From positions 186,001 through 250,000 of the forward strand of contig JAMSLZ010000017.1 in assembly GCA_026027325.1 (NCBI GenBank): DNA of 64,000 bases. Direction: 5' to 3'. Within the stretch, counting starts at the first letter, position 1, and each line of letters opens with the position of its first letter. Under the pieces are notes generated by a model. That model saw only the letters and a list, made by a program, of their open reading frames with translations. It did no database searches and had not been told where the DNA came from. Shown here in pieces: positions 1 to 11,800 of the stretch. The translations under genes were made by a program, and so were the position numbers. This DNA comes from Actinomucor elegans. Its lineage: Eukaryota; Mucoromycota; Mucoromycetes; Mucorales; Mucoraceae.

Positions 1-415
1 TAGCAAAAGACATTTGACATTTGCCTATTTTATTTATATTTCTCTTGCCCGGAATTGAAAGCCAAAGATTGAAAAAGTCAAAAGTAATTCGCAAATAAAA
101 AGAAAGTTATTCTATTCAATTTACAAATAAATTACGTATGTAATAGGGTAAAAGACGATATATGATTGCATATTTTTCATTATCAGGCGATTGGTTTAAA
201 GTAAACTGAGAATTTTTTTTTTGGGATCAGGAAAATGGTTTCTGAAAATAAATATTGAATTACCGCAATCCAATCAATTATTCCATTTGCAACGCTACTA
301 CCATTGGTGTGGATGCACTACATTCAAACCGTAGCACGTCATCAGCTTCGTAAAAATATTCCAAAGCAAAGCAGTGTTCATTATCTTTTTCATTCAGAAT
401 CAAACTTATTACAGA
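1..415. other. Upstream region of the LUC7-like gene
   Basis: No gene can be supported here. On the minus strand about 45 codons (roughly 262-400, ending in TAA at 262) stay open and look acidic and coding-like, but any upstream exons would have to lie inside the LUC7 gene on the other strand, so it is not called. The stretch probably holds the 5' UTR and promoter of the LUC7-like gene. Confidence 0.4.
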
Positions 416-1741
416 ATGGGTAAAAATCACCAAGAAATGACACTAATGCATCAACAATACTTACACGTATTTGTATAGATTATCAAAAAGCAATGTTAGA
501 AGAGCTCATGTCTCAATATGTAGACGTGGATAACAAAGATTTCTGGGACGATAGTGTAAATATATAACCCTCTTTTTTTAATCGATAAATGTGTTTCTAA
601 TACTTCAAACATAGGTTTGTAAGCATTACATTGTTGCATTTTGTCCCTCTCAATTATTCACCAATACAAAGTCTGATCTTGGTAGGATATATACATATTA
701 AAATGTTTGGATCCCATTCTCATACAATCGTCTAGGTGCTTGCGATAAGATTCATAACGATCGTTTAAAGGAACGTTATCAAAAGACTGCAGACAAGAGC
801 AAATATCCTTACGAAAACGAATTTTACGATTATCTTAATAAGCTTATTTCTGATTTGACCCGCAAGATTCGTCAAGGTCATGGTAGATTGAATATCCAGC
901 TAGATGACAAGGTAGGATATCCTTGTTTTAAAACAAATCATCAAACTTACATTTATAAAAAAAAAGGCTGCCGAGATTCGTAAAGAAGAAAGAGAAGAAA
1001 AGATGGTATTATTAGATGTCAAGATTAAAGAACTGTTACAAAAAGTTGAAGAAGCAGGCGAAGAAGGTCGTGTACAAGAAGCAACTGATTTACAGACCGA
1101 AGTTGATAAACTACAAGAAGAATTGACTCTATTAAAAGAGGTAAGGAAACTAATGCAAATGAAACAAGAACCATATACTGATTATTATCTATAGAACGCT
1201 GACAGTAAATCTGAAAAGCGTATGGAGGTAAGATAAGAGTAAGTTTTGTTTTTGCAGAAAAAAGAAAAACTAATCGATTCAATAGGTATGCGATGTGTGT
1301 GGCGCTTTTTTGGTAACAAATGATTCTTCAGATAGATTGGAAGCCCATTATCAAGGTAAACAGCATCAAGGTTACTTGAAAATTCGTGATACGATTGAAT
1401 CCATGAGAGTAAGTACCCATTGAGACTGCATTTGAAAATTGTAGCTAATTTGTTGATAGCAAACTCGCCAGCAACAGCATTACAATCATGGTAATAGCAA
1501 TTATTCTCGTCAACGTTATGATTATCATGAACGCCGAGATGGAGGTAGGCAAAGAGATTATCGTCGTTATTCTGATCGTGGGTATAACAGGGACAACAGA
1601 AGTGATCATCGTAGTCGCGATAGACATGAAGATGATTTTGCTGGTGAAATGGATCGTTATAGTAGAAGATCTAGACGTGACTATGACGAACCACGTAGAT
1701 CGCGTTCGCGCTCTCCAGGTAGAAGATCTCGCTATGATTAA
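416..1741 (+). CDS. LUC7: LUC7-like U1 snRNP-associated splicing factor
   Basis: LUC7 family proteins bind the U1 snRNP in the nucleus and help select 5' splice sites. The model has eight exons: 416-419, 479-555, 615-681, 736-911, 967-1140, 1195-1227, 1286-1408 and 1460-1741, giving 311 residues; all seven introns are GT-AG and keep frame. The N-terminus reads MDYQKAMLEELM, the family consensus. A CCCH-type finger starts near C29 and ends in CDKIH near residue 57. A coiled, Glu/Lys-rich helix follows at about 109-175. A C2H2-type finger has C179, C182, H198 and H204. The tail (219-311) is rich in Arg, Ser, Asp and Tyr, like an RS domain. The first intron splits the second codon, one base after the ATG. 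Family assignment is firm; the first tiny exon is inferred from frame and consensus. Confidence 0.93.
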
Positions 1742-2456
1742 ACATAATAAAGTGAAACGTTTCGTAAGCTCCCTTCTGTGTTATCTATAGGAGACAACAG
1801 CATAATAGCAGTTGTTTGTTTGTTTGCTCCTCTTTTATCCTCCTATTTTTGAAAGTAGGCTTAGATAAACGCGTCTCTATATTTCTTTTTTTCTTTTTTA
1901 CTTGTTAGTACTACAGCTTGAAATACACGTGAGTCTTTACCTGTAGCAATCAAATTCATAAATTGCACTTGCCTATTTAGAAATGTTGATGTGACCTTGA
2001 TTGATCAAATATTGCCACATCACACGTTTTCTTATAGTACACATGTTTGATTGTTAGAGTTTGCTCTTTTGAGAGTCTTCAATGCTCTATTATGAGTTCT
2101 TTAAGGCTTATCCTATTATTTTACTTCAAATATGCGTATATCTGATAGATACCTTGCTTCTTAAAGTAGCTTGCCTGTTCAAATATGATTGGGTTTTGGG
2201 CTTAGTCTGGAAAATCTATTCGTGAGGCTTTTTTTACATCGTTTCAACTCAGCGACATTTCTGATTTGTACTGAAAGACCACGCTTCCATTCCCCTTTTT
2301 ACACTCCATATTAGTTCCAACCCCTCTTTTGAACCCCCGTGTATTTTACTAGGTCTTTTGTCATTTCTCTTCTCTTCTCCTCTCTTCTTTCTTTTTTAAA
2401 CTTTTTTTTTTGTATATCTCATCATATACAATATATAAAGGCTTCTTGAAAAGATA
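1742..2456. other. Intergenic region
   Basis: About 715 bases between two same-strand genes. No ORF or RNA gene was recognised. A long pyrimidine-rich tract (about 2290-2410) precedes the cyclin gene, and TATATAAAG at about 2432-2440 lies only 17 nt before its ATG, so it may not be a true TATA box. Confidence 0.5.
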
Positions 2457-2588
2457 ATGAATTATACTTACAATGTTGAACAACCTCTGGAAACCTATTA
2501 TTCAAAAACAGCCTGTTCCCTTCAAACGGATCCTGATCTCTATGCACTACGAAACAAAACAAAGCAGAACCTGGCCAACGTTATCAAG

Positions 2589-2625
<37 letters not shown>

Positions 2626-3538
2626 ATCATCATCATCAGCAGCAACAATTAGTTTCTACTAGTAATCGATTAGCCTATGTAGAAGCACTTGTTGGTAAGT
2701 ACCAATCAATGAATATACATACAATGCTAACACACTCATAGACATCAATGCAGTTGTCATTGAATCTATCTGGTATCCTACACACACAACTATTAAAGAG
2801 TCCTCTTCCCGAGTATCGCCGGTCGTACCATTGCGGATTTTTATACAAGAAGTGTTGAAAAGATCTCGAACAACCTATTCCACCTTACAAACTGCATTGT
2901 TCTATTTGTTTCGAGCTCGACCAGCCATTCTTGATTATCTACAAACCAATACGAAATGGCAGCAAAATGCCTACGTCAGTTGTGGAAGAAGGATGTTTTT
3001 GGCTTCATTGGTGGTTGCATCCAAGTTTGTTCAAGATAAAACCTATCGCAATTCAGCTTGGGCCAAGATTGCCGGCTTACCAGTCACTGAAATCAATACA
3101 GCAGAAAGATACTTTTTGAATATGATGGATTATAGACTTTATATCGACCAAGTCTCTTTTGATCGTTGGCATCGTCTTTTGCATGTCCGTACTCAGGCTA
3201 GAATGCATAATATACCAACATCCCTGCGTGACCTTTCCTTTTTATCGTTTGCTCCATCTTATCACCAAGAATACCCATCTCCACCTATGCAAGAATTACA
3301 TTATACACCTAATCATCATATTACACCAACATCACCCAATCATCATCGTACTTATTCTCCAAAAGCAGTACCACCTCCTGCCTTATCACTATCGCTTCCT
3401 AGTTCAATTTCTTCTTCTCCAGCTCAAACACCAACTGAAATATCTCCTATTCGAACCTCTAAACGAAAGTATGATCAAATTAACAGTCGAGAACAGATTG
3501 CTATTCTAGATAAAAAGCATTGTAGATTCTGGCAATAA
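2457..3538 (+). CDS. Pho85-type cyclin (PCL/CLG1-like)
   Basis: Cyclins of this family bind and direct the Pho85 cyclin-dependent kinase, linking nutrient state to cell growth. Two exons, 2457-2694 and 2742-3538, joined by a 47-nt GT-AG intron, give 344 residues. The N-terminus carries a polyglutamine run encoded by CAA repeats (about 2592-2624) followed by His and Gln. The cyclin box lies at about 78-210; its core GRRMFLASLVVASKFVQD and the NSAWAKIAGLPVTEIN stretch are typical of the PCL5/CLG1 branch. The C-terminal third is low-complexity, rich in Pro, Ser and His, and probably disordered. The family is clear; which Pho85 cyclin it matches is not decided by the sequence. Confidence 0.88.
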
Positions 3539-5424
3539 TAACCTCAACCCTATGCTTAAACCTATGCTATACTTACACCTTCATTACATCCTCACTTGCA
3601 TTTATAATATATGGCTATTTAGACACAATAAAAAAAACTCTCTATTGAATGGTATGTTTATTGAATTGCGAGTTTTACATATTAATTTACCTCACTGGTG
3701 ATACAGTTTACAGTTTAAATTAATGCGATATGTTGTGTTTAAGGTATGATACATCACGTTCAAGATAATTAAGGCTTGGCTTTTTTTATTTTATTTTATA
3801 TAATCACCCATCTAGATATTCACCGGATTAGATAATGATTTTGTATCAGCAATGTATATACTCATCCCAAGAATATATGACACAATAACATATATGCATG
3901 GACAAAGCCATAAGGATGAACATGCTACTATTTAGTCCGACTGAGTAACCATTAAAAGATAGCTAACTTGGATTAGTAGCTATATATAATCAACCTACTG
4001 GAGATTGAACTATAATATAGTGTCCTCTGCTCTATTTAAATACTTTTATTTGGTTCCACATATACTGTTTATATATCAACCAAAGTATACATCTATTGAT
4101 ATAAGCCATATCATCATTCCTCGATTATGTGCTACAAAAGGACGCAAATTCCACACATTGCTCAAAAGTGCTGGGGTCGGAGTTGTAACGCCATAGCAAC
4201 AGTAGACTCAACAACAAAACAAAAACTCGATAGTTTGCTACTTTTATAACTGATAAAAAGGTACGTAAAGTTCCAAGTGCTTTGGAGATTTTTTTTATAG
4301 GAATATCAGCAAAAGTAATTGTAAACTCTATGCTCATACTTGAATAGTTCAGCTTTGGTTCGTTACATTAATATGAACTTTATGTTATTTCCATATTAAC
4401 TATTGATAAATTAGATACTCTAGTTGAATCCTCTTGGACCATGATTAAGATATATTCGGGAGCGTCCTGTGCATGGATTACAAGCTAGGTACAGTATCAA
4501 ATCGAGACCAATAGAGAAATTTGTTGACAATTAGGTTTAGACTACATATGCATATCATTAAGAAATGTAATATTGGACTTCAAAGTATGTCCAATAATGC
4601 AAACAACAGTGGTTCTAATAGATAGTCTTTAGAGGTTCATCCTGAGCGTGTGCTTGTCATCAGATGTAATACTGTACCAAGATTGGCTGAACGATCTATT
4701 AGCCATTCAATTTATATAATTTGTATAAAATACGATCAATTATAAAATTGAAAAATACAGTACGCCCATGGAACTCTAACCAGATATAAGTAGTGTTAGG
4801 TGAAATAATTTATTCAGCATATGCAGTATTAATCGGATGACATTGGATCGAGATCAACCAAGATTTCTTAGCATCGCCAATTTTCAGAGCTTCTGATACA
4901 ATAATTTCATTGGTCTTTGGTGGTTGTAAACCAGTATCCATGGCACAGCTTCAACAGAAGTTCTTCAAAATCAAAACCAAATCTAGTTCAACAATCAAGC
5001 ATGAAAAACTTTGAAGCTAAAAGTATATATAGTATGAACTATACTCTGTGTGATACAAACGCATTTTTGACGATAAATTAGCATCGCCAAGCCCTAGGGT
5101 TTTTTTTTTGGCTGTACAAAGACTTTGTCCTTTAGAGCTGCACTTTTTTTTTGTAGTGACCTAACCAAGTACCAGACTGGAATTCTTACTAGTACAGGTT
5201 CAATTAACCGACATTTCAATTCGATAAGCGACTTCTAAAACATTGTAGCGGTATTTAAAGTGCACAAATCATAGCCCTTTGTATCACCCAATCAAACCCC
5301 GAGAAGTTCGCCCCGCCCCTTTTTCGATTCCCCTTTTATATTTCAATACCAATATTCCTCTCTTTTTTGAAATATTCTTTCTCTTTTTTCATTATTCTAT
5401 GGTGGAGCAGGCTTCCTTTAGTAC
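3539..5424. other. Intergenic region
   Basis: About 1.9 kb of AT-rich sequence. Short ORFs at 4005-4196 (+) and 4125-4337 (-) overlap each other and have no recognisable motif. The last 150 bases before the chitin synthase start are pyrimidine-rich and probably promoter/5' UTR. Nothing else is supported. Confidence 0.5.
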
Positions 5425-8400
5425 ATGAGTGTGGAAAACTACTCATATTTACGTCGTCCTACTTGTAGACGGCTTGTTTGGATATCCTTTTCTCGATTTT
5501 TAACATTTTTTATACCCAATTTCATATTACACTATATAGGAGGATTAACTACTACAGGTAAACATACCTAAAAAAAAAAAAAAAATACCTAAACGCTATG
5601 AATATTGACCATCAACAGCTTCTCGAAATGCTTGGCGCGAAAAGATAGCACTATTCTTTTTACTATTATTTTCAACAGCATTTTTTTGTTTTTGGTTAGA
5701 ATTCATCTCGAGCTACTTTTGCGATCCAGAAAAGACCTTTGAATTCAGCCAAGTGTTTTCGAATGATTCTAAACTGTCAGCGATTAATGGCAAAGCAGTT
5801 GACTGGAGAAACTCTCAAGGTTTAGGCAACCCTCTCGTAGATTTTGTCAATAACTATCCACATCATGATTTATCAGCTAATTTTCCCAAGTTTATGATGC
5901 TCAGTCGATCTTCAGCTACCGATCCTTACCAAGACGCTATAGTTAATGACTGTGTCTATTATCAGAACAAAGCAACACAAGCGGATGCTTGGTTAAATTA
6001 TGTTATTCAGTCAGATCCAGGCTACACTTTTGATAAATCAACTCAGTTACTATCGCAATGTCCTTTTCCCGAACATACCAACGTTACAGGTGCTCCTTGC
6101 TTCTATGGTTTTGACTATGAAAGTCAATTTCAAAATCTACCAATTAAAGGAGGTAAACACACCATTACTATTAGTATTAGTTAAGCTAGATATTAAACTT
6201 CTTGTAGATATCCAATATGATCCATACAAAGTAGAAAGTACTTATAACGCGTTACCGTCACCAGGAAACATGACAAAGCAAGCTTATGTCATCTTGGATG
6301 GCTATGTCCTCGATGTTACATCCTATCTCATTGGCGTAACTACCATCATCCCACTATCTGCAACGCTAAGCTCAAGGTCTTTTGCTATGGACCGTATGTT
6401 TTTACCTTTGGATTTGACTTTGTTCTTGTATATCAACTTGGGAAAAGACATTACTGATACTTTCTCGGGCAACGTAACTAATTCAGAATTTTATCGAAAA
6501 TGTCTTGTTCATTTATTTCAAAAGGGGGTTGCACCTTCTCATACACTATCTGATTGCCGTCGTATTAACCCTGCTCTATGGGCTACCATGGGCGCAGGTT
6601 TATTGTATTTCTTGATCAAGATGAATTTAGCTTATTTATCTCGAGTTTCATTGATACAGCGTCTATTGTTTTCATCCGCACCGCCTGAATCCAATTTTTA
6701 CTATCAACAACAGCGGCAAAGTTCAAGCCCATTATGGCCTCATACTATCTTGATGATTCCTTGTTTTGCAGAGTCTTCTGAAACATTAAAACAGACACTA
6801 GACAGTCTGTCGCGATCCACTTATGATGATACTAAAAAGCTATTATTATTCATCTGCGATGGTATCACCACCAACGCTCGCGAACAGAAACAAACCCACA
6901 CTGTCTTGCTTGAATACTTGGGTTACAGTTGCACTGAAGAGCCCTTACCTCAGCCTTACACTTCGCTCGGTCAGCACAGTAAACGTATCAATTTTGCACG
7001 CGTCTATTCTGGATTCTACGAGACAGGCCGTAATCGTGTTCCTTACATGGTGATTGTTAAGATAGGTCAACCGCAAGAAGAAGCAAATTACTACGCCAAT
7101 CATATGGCTACAGCACCAGCTGGAAACCGAGGCAAGCGTGATTCTTTGGTGCTAGTCCTTAGCTTTTTGGAACGGTGTATGAACTTAGCCAACCATCGCA
7201 TTACGCCCTTAGAATATGAAATGTTTAATCAATGCTATAATGTGTTGGGAATTGATCCTCGTCTTTTCAAATACATGATGGTAACAGATGCAGATATTCA
7301 GGTGCAAGCAGACGTGGTCCAGAAGCTTGTGTCTCGGCTAGAACGTGATCGCACCATGTTGGCCATCAGTGGCCATGTTAGACCAGCAAACCCTGAAGAA
7401 AACTTAACAACAATGCTCCAAATATTTCCTTTGTATATGACCTTTTATTCAGGCCTTGCTTATGAAGCTTGCTTACGCTCAGTCATGACTATCAATGGAG
7501 GCCTCGTCATGTATAAAATTTGGACTGAAAATGTGCCTCAATTACAGCAACAAGAAGACAAGTTCATTAAGAAATGGAAATTGCTTCAAAAGCACGGTAA
7601 TCATACTAAAACTCCACCAGTGCAACAGCAATACAAGTGGCCTAAGCTCAGTGATGAAATTATTGTAACGAATCCTTTCCAAGATCCTGCTAGTACACAT
7701 AGTCGCCAGAGTTCATATACCAATGAATCCATTACGACCATGACTACCACTACCACGGCAAGTGGAGCATTGCAGCGCTCTCATACTCGCTCTACATCAG
7801 ATGGAACCTCAACGCATGCTAGTAGAACAACACGGCCTGAATCACGTCTGTCATTATCAGCTCGTGTAGATATTCGTCCTTGCTGTGTTCATCCTACTGT
7901 TCTACGTGGTCTCGCTAAACCACAAGCCAACACGATGCATATGCAGAATGTGTTACTGTTGGGCGAAGAAAAACTGATGCCTCTTGTCTTGTTACGTTCC
8001 CATCCCAATCACCGTCTAGGCTTTGAACCTGAAGCTGTTGGTTATGCTACATTACCGACCCACTTTTTCTCTTTACAAGGTCTCCAGACGCGAAACATCC
8101 GCGCTAGTTTCCATACCCAACTGGAAATGCAACGTGTCTCTTGGCAATTAGGTTTCACTTACTGGATCTTGTCTACTACCGAGTTACTCGACATGATTTT
8201 TTCCATGCCGATCATTGTGTATTTGTATGGTGTATTTGGTCGATCTGTGAAACAGTATGGTATGGCCTATGTTATCATTGCTTGCTCGTTTACAGGCCTT
8301 GTTGTGCTTCACATTTTGTTCTTTTTACTACGAAGACAGTTTCGCTATATTCTTTGGTTTGTGTTGTATTGTTTATTGTCCTTACCATTATTTGCTGTAT

Positions 8401-9860
8401 GGTTCCCTATACTGGCAGTATGGCAGAGCAACTATGCAGAATATTGGTATGATGTATGGCCTACCGTAGCGGGTCGTGGTGCTCGATTACATGGTATTAT
8501 TGATCAAAAATCAACTAAACAGCAGTCGCCATCCAAACATGAAGACGATGATAATAATGACAGGGATACTGAAAAGAACAGTACTATTGCGCATCATTAT
8601 TCAATGCAGTTTTTGAATGATGAAAATGATCAAGTACCTCGACTGAGATTGGGAGAATATGAAATTGCAGAAGCCAGAAGGCTGCATCAAGCAGCAGAAG
8701 CAGCTTTGGATTCCAACTTTACAGGATTTACAGGCTTTACCGGCATCGATGGACAATCACCTACAGATAACATTGCTACACCACCTATAGCTCAAGTGCG
8801 CGACGGTGTGCATTCAACACGTATCACACCCAATTATCGACCTTCTAGTTTAGACATGTATGGCACCAACTGGAAAACACGATATCCCAATAGCAAATTA
8901 GAGGATGATATGGATTCGCCCAATGCTAACCCATTTGCCGATCAAAACAATCCATTTGAAGATCCTCTCTCTGAACAAGAACCTACGCGACATCGACCTA
9001 GTCATTCACAATCGTCTTATTTCACCTATGCAAGTCAACCTCATACTGATTTCTCTACCAAACTAGGCTTAATAACTGACGGTTCTGAAACAATGCCTAG
9101 CAGTATGAATAGTAGTGGATTTGCCAAGATGGAGCATTTGCCTGTAGATGATTTACCCGCGGCGCATCTACCCAGTAATCTTGAGTTAATAGATCACCAT
9201 CACCAAGACGAAGACGATCGTGCTTCTACACTCTCCATTTCTTCCAACACCTTTTCCATCTATTCACCCGAAGATACTACAACTGCTGCTATTACGGCTG
9301 CTTCGTCGCATCCTCGCCACCCATTAGATCATCAACAACAAGATCGCATGCCACGTCATCGTCTTGTCCAAAACCTCGCACATCCTGCTTTCGAAGGCAA
9401 TCCAGCACCACCCCTTGCTGCCTTGGAAGAAGGCCGTCATCGCGCTGTACATAATTTCACAACCATCATTCAACAACCTCCATCCAACCTCAATCTACGC
9501 CAGCAATACGATAGCCATGCCAATGCCCCAAATACACTCTTAAAAGCGAGACGATTGCCTCACAAGAAATCGCACAACCATGTGCTGCCCATGTCTTCTT
9601 CCAGTTCACTATCCCATCAGTACAAAAAGATGAATGTGGATGTGTCAGCGGCCAAGATTGAGGCAGAAGTACGTAGTTTTTTACAGCGTGCTGATTTGGA
9701 ATCAACCACCAAAGCACAAGTCAAAGCACATTTAGTGAAGCATGTACGTGTGGATGAAAATGATCAGACTGTGATGAAGTACGTGAATGATTGTATAGAA
9801 CAAGTTACAACAGAGATGTTGAATCAGCTAGATGATCTACGTGGATATGAACTATACTAG
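5425..9860 (+). CDS. Divergent chitin synthase (class V/VII-like, DEK_C tail, no myosin motor)
   Basis: Chitin synthases are membrane GT2 enzymes that polymerise UDP-GlcNAc into cell-wall chitin. Exons 5425-5557, 5619-6152 and 6208-9860 give 1,439 residues. The start (MSVENYSYLRRP, then a hydrophobic stretch and AWREK) matches the N-terminal membrane module of this group. A cytochrome-b5-like segment (GYVLDVTSY) lies near residue 255. The catalytic region has PCFAES, a GNRGKRDS motif near 527 and DAD at 583-585. The usual acceptor-site ED reads EE near residue 807, and the expected QRRRW is not present: the equivalent region reads TRNIRASFHTQ and then MQRVSW near 862. Several C-terminal membrane segments follow, then a long Ser/His/Gln-rich tail and a DEK_C-like domain (about 1367-1431). 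The ORF is undisrupted, so this is not an obvious pseudogene. Catalytic competence is uncertain. Confidence 0.85.
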
Positions 9861-11040
9861 CCATAAAAATAGCAATAGTAGTGAGCAATACATCTTTTTT
9901 ATAAAGCAATCCATCCATCATATATAGTATTAATAACAATAATAATAAAAAATAAGCATATTACAATATAGAGACAGAAAAAAAAAAACAGAGTTATTGA
10001 ATAGAGAGATCATGTAACGTTATCTAAGGATTTGTTCATTAGTCTTGGTACTTATTATTTGTTTTAATAATTGGTTTGTCTCTATGTTTAACGCATGCTA
10101 TTTTAGTTTTCACAAAAATAAAAGTAACATAGGACATTCGAATGTTTTGGTGGGAGCTAACGGTTTTCATTGTCTCTTTATTTTTCTAATGATTCCGGTT
10201 TAATATCACATCCCATAACTAGTATAATATTAATATGTATAAGTCATTCGATCATGCATCTAATGATGCTGTTTTTGTTTAAAAAAGGATGACATATTTT
10301 AATTTATCAATAGTTTTTTGGATTTCAGATTTATAACTTTTTTTTTTTGAAAATATAGATATATATATCCAAATGCCTGATAATGAAACATATGTGGATA
10401 TCAGTTGCAAAGACAATTGTTTTTTATGTTCAAAAGACAACTCAGAATGAGTTAATTCTAATTCTGGATAACTTTTCCCAGTCAAGAGTTTCTAGCGGTT
10501 TTATTGGCTGGTTGAAATATAAAAATAAAACAACGACGTGAGCATTGGAGTCATAGCTCCTCAAGCCTTAATAATACATTGTCTGAAGGTTTATAGGATA
10601 AAAGTATAGTTATAATCGCAAAACATCTTAAGCAAGCTTGCACAAGTTTAAGACTTACAAGGAATCATATAGGAAATATATTGAATATCCTATCAAAACT
10701 GTGTATCATCCTCAAGCGTTATTCAGTTTTCTGGTTTTGCTTGTTTTACTATTACAGGCCATGATTTTCATTAAATAATACATTAACATGTCTCTCTATT
10801 ATAAGTCGTATCCCTAAAAAAAAAAAAAAGATATTCTATACCATACTGCCCAAGTTACTGCCAAAATACCAAGTAATAAAATCAAAAGGGAGGCGTGCCT
10901 GAGCTTTGAGCCAATTTCTAAAAGCTGGGAGGAAATGACGAGTGTAGGACTGCTTTCTGACATTGAGACGCGCAAGCGTCCTGCTAAAGTTCAAAGGTTT
11001 ATTCTTCAACATCTTTACATCAAAACCAACATAATACAAA
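9861..11040. other. Intergenic region
   Basis: About 1.2 kb, AT-rich, with A-runs near 9980 and 10817. It contains the perfect inverted repeat AACTCA-GAA-TGAGTT at about 10440. Small ORFs on the minus strand (10279-10485, 10836-11039) have no recognisable domain and are not called. Confidence 0.5.
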
Positions 11041-11706
11041 ATGGTACCACTTCTTCATTAGCCATAGTCAAACGTTGAATTCTAATCACTTTATTGTTTA
11101 GTCTCTTCGTCTTGCCCCTGAAGCACACCCCGAGAAGGTCATGAGCACCTTGAACACCTCTCACACAGAATTAGGTGGACATGACGCTTTGCGTTTCGGT
11201 ACTCGTTCTATCAAAGCCGAGGTTTTACCTGGCCATCCTCTTGAAGCAAGATTAGATCAAGTAAGAGCGTTTACTTGTTTAAGCATACAGATACTGACGA
11301 AACAAACTTGTATTGTAGTGGGAGCAGACACAGTGGGAGTTAAAGTTGAATTTGGCGCGTCAAGCATATGGTATGCACGCTCCTATTAAGATGATGATGG
11401 AAAAGAGCATAGTCGAAAAGGTAACAACTATAAAGATTCAATGGTTTAATAGTTACTTACTGTCTGTATATCAGCGCCAACGTATGCCTATTCTTCCTTC
11501 TTCAAACTTGCACTTGGATATTTTGATGGGCAAGGACGAACTCATTGATTACGAAGACTTTCTTAATGGTAATATCATATATGTATCGCCCAATTGAATT
11601 GTATTGGTATTTACTGCTTATTTCTCTTATATTAGATCCTGCCATGTCGACTGATTCTTTGGATTTACACGCAACCATGGAGCACAAGCTTAATTTGAGA
11701 GTATAA
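11041..11706 (+). CDS. UMP1: Proteasome maturation factor UMP1/POMP
   Basis: UMP1/POMP is a chaperone for 20S proteasome assembly; it is enclosed in half-proteasomes and becomes the first substrate of the mature particle. Five exons: 11041-11043, 11102-11260, 11319-11420, 11475-11568 and 11636-11706, giving 142 residues in frame throughout. Family hallmarks are LPGHPLEARLDQWEQTQ, YGMHAPIKMMMEKSIVEK, RLP-like RMPILPSSNLHLDIL, and IDYEDFLNDP. Length fits the family (about 140-150). The first exon would be only the ATG, followed directly by the intron donor GTACCA; this start is inferred from frame and is the least certain part. The gene is convergent with the acyl-CoA carboxylase gene, 94 bp away. 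Confidence 0.92.
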
Positions 11707-11800
11707 AACCAAAATGAAATAAACAACAGCCATTATAAAGACTATATACCAACCAAGTCGATGTTTTATGTGTTCCTATTAGTTTTGTGTATTGTAGATT

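Noticed and set aside
262..400. Minus-strand open stretch with an acidic, protein-like translation ending in TAA
   Set aside because: Upstream exons would overlap the LUC7 gene on the other strand, and no family was recognised.
1025..1282. Minus-strand ORF of 85 codons
   Set aside because: It is antisense to confirmed LUC7 exons and has no motif of its own.
4005..4337. Two overlapping short ORFs on opposite strands
   Set aside because: Low-complexity, AT-driven, with no motif or splice partner.
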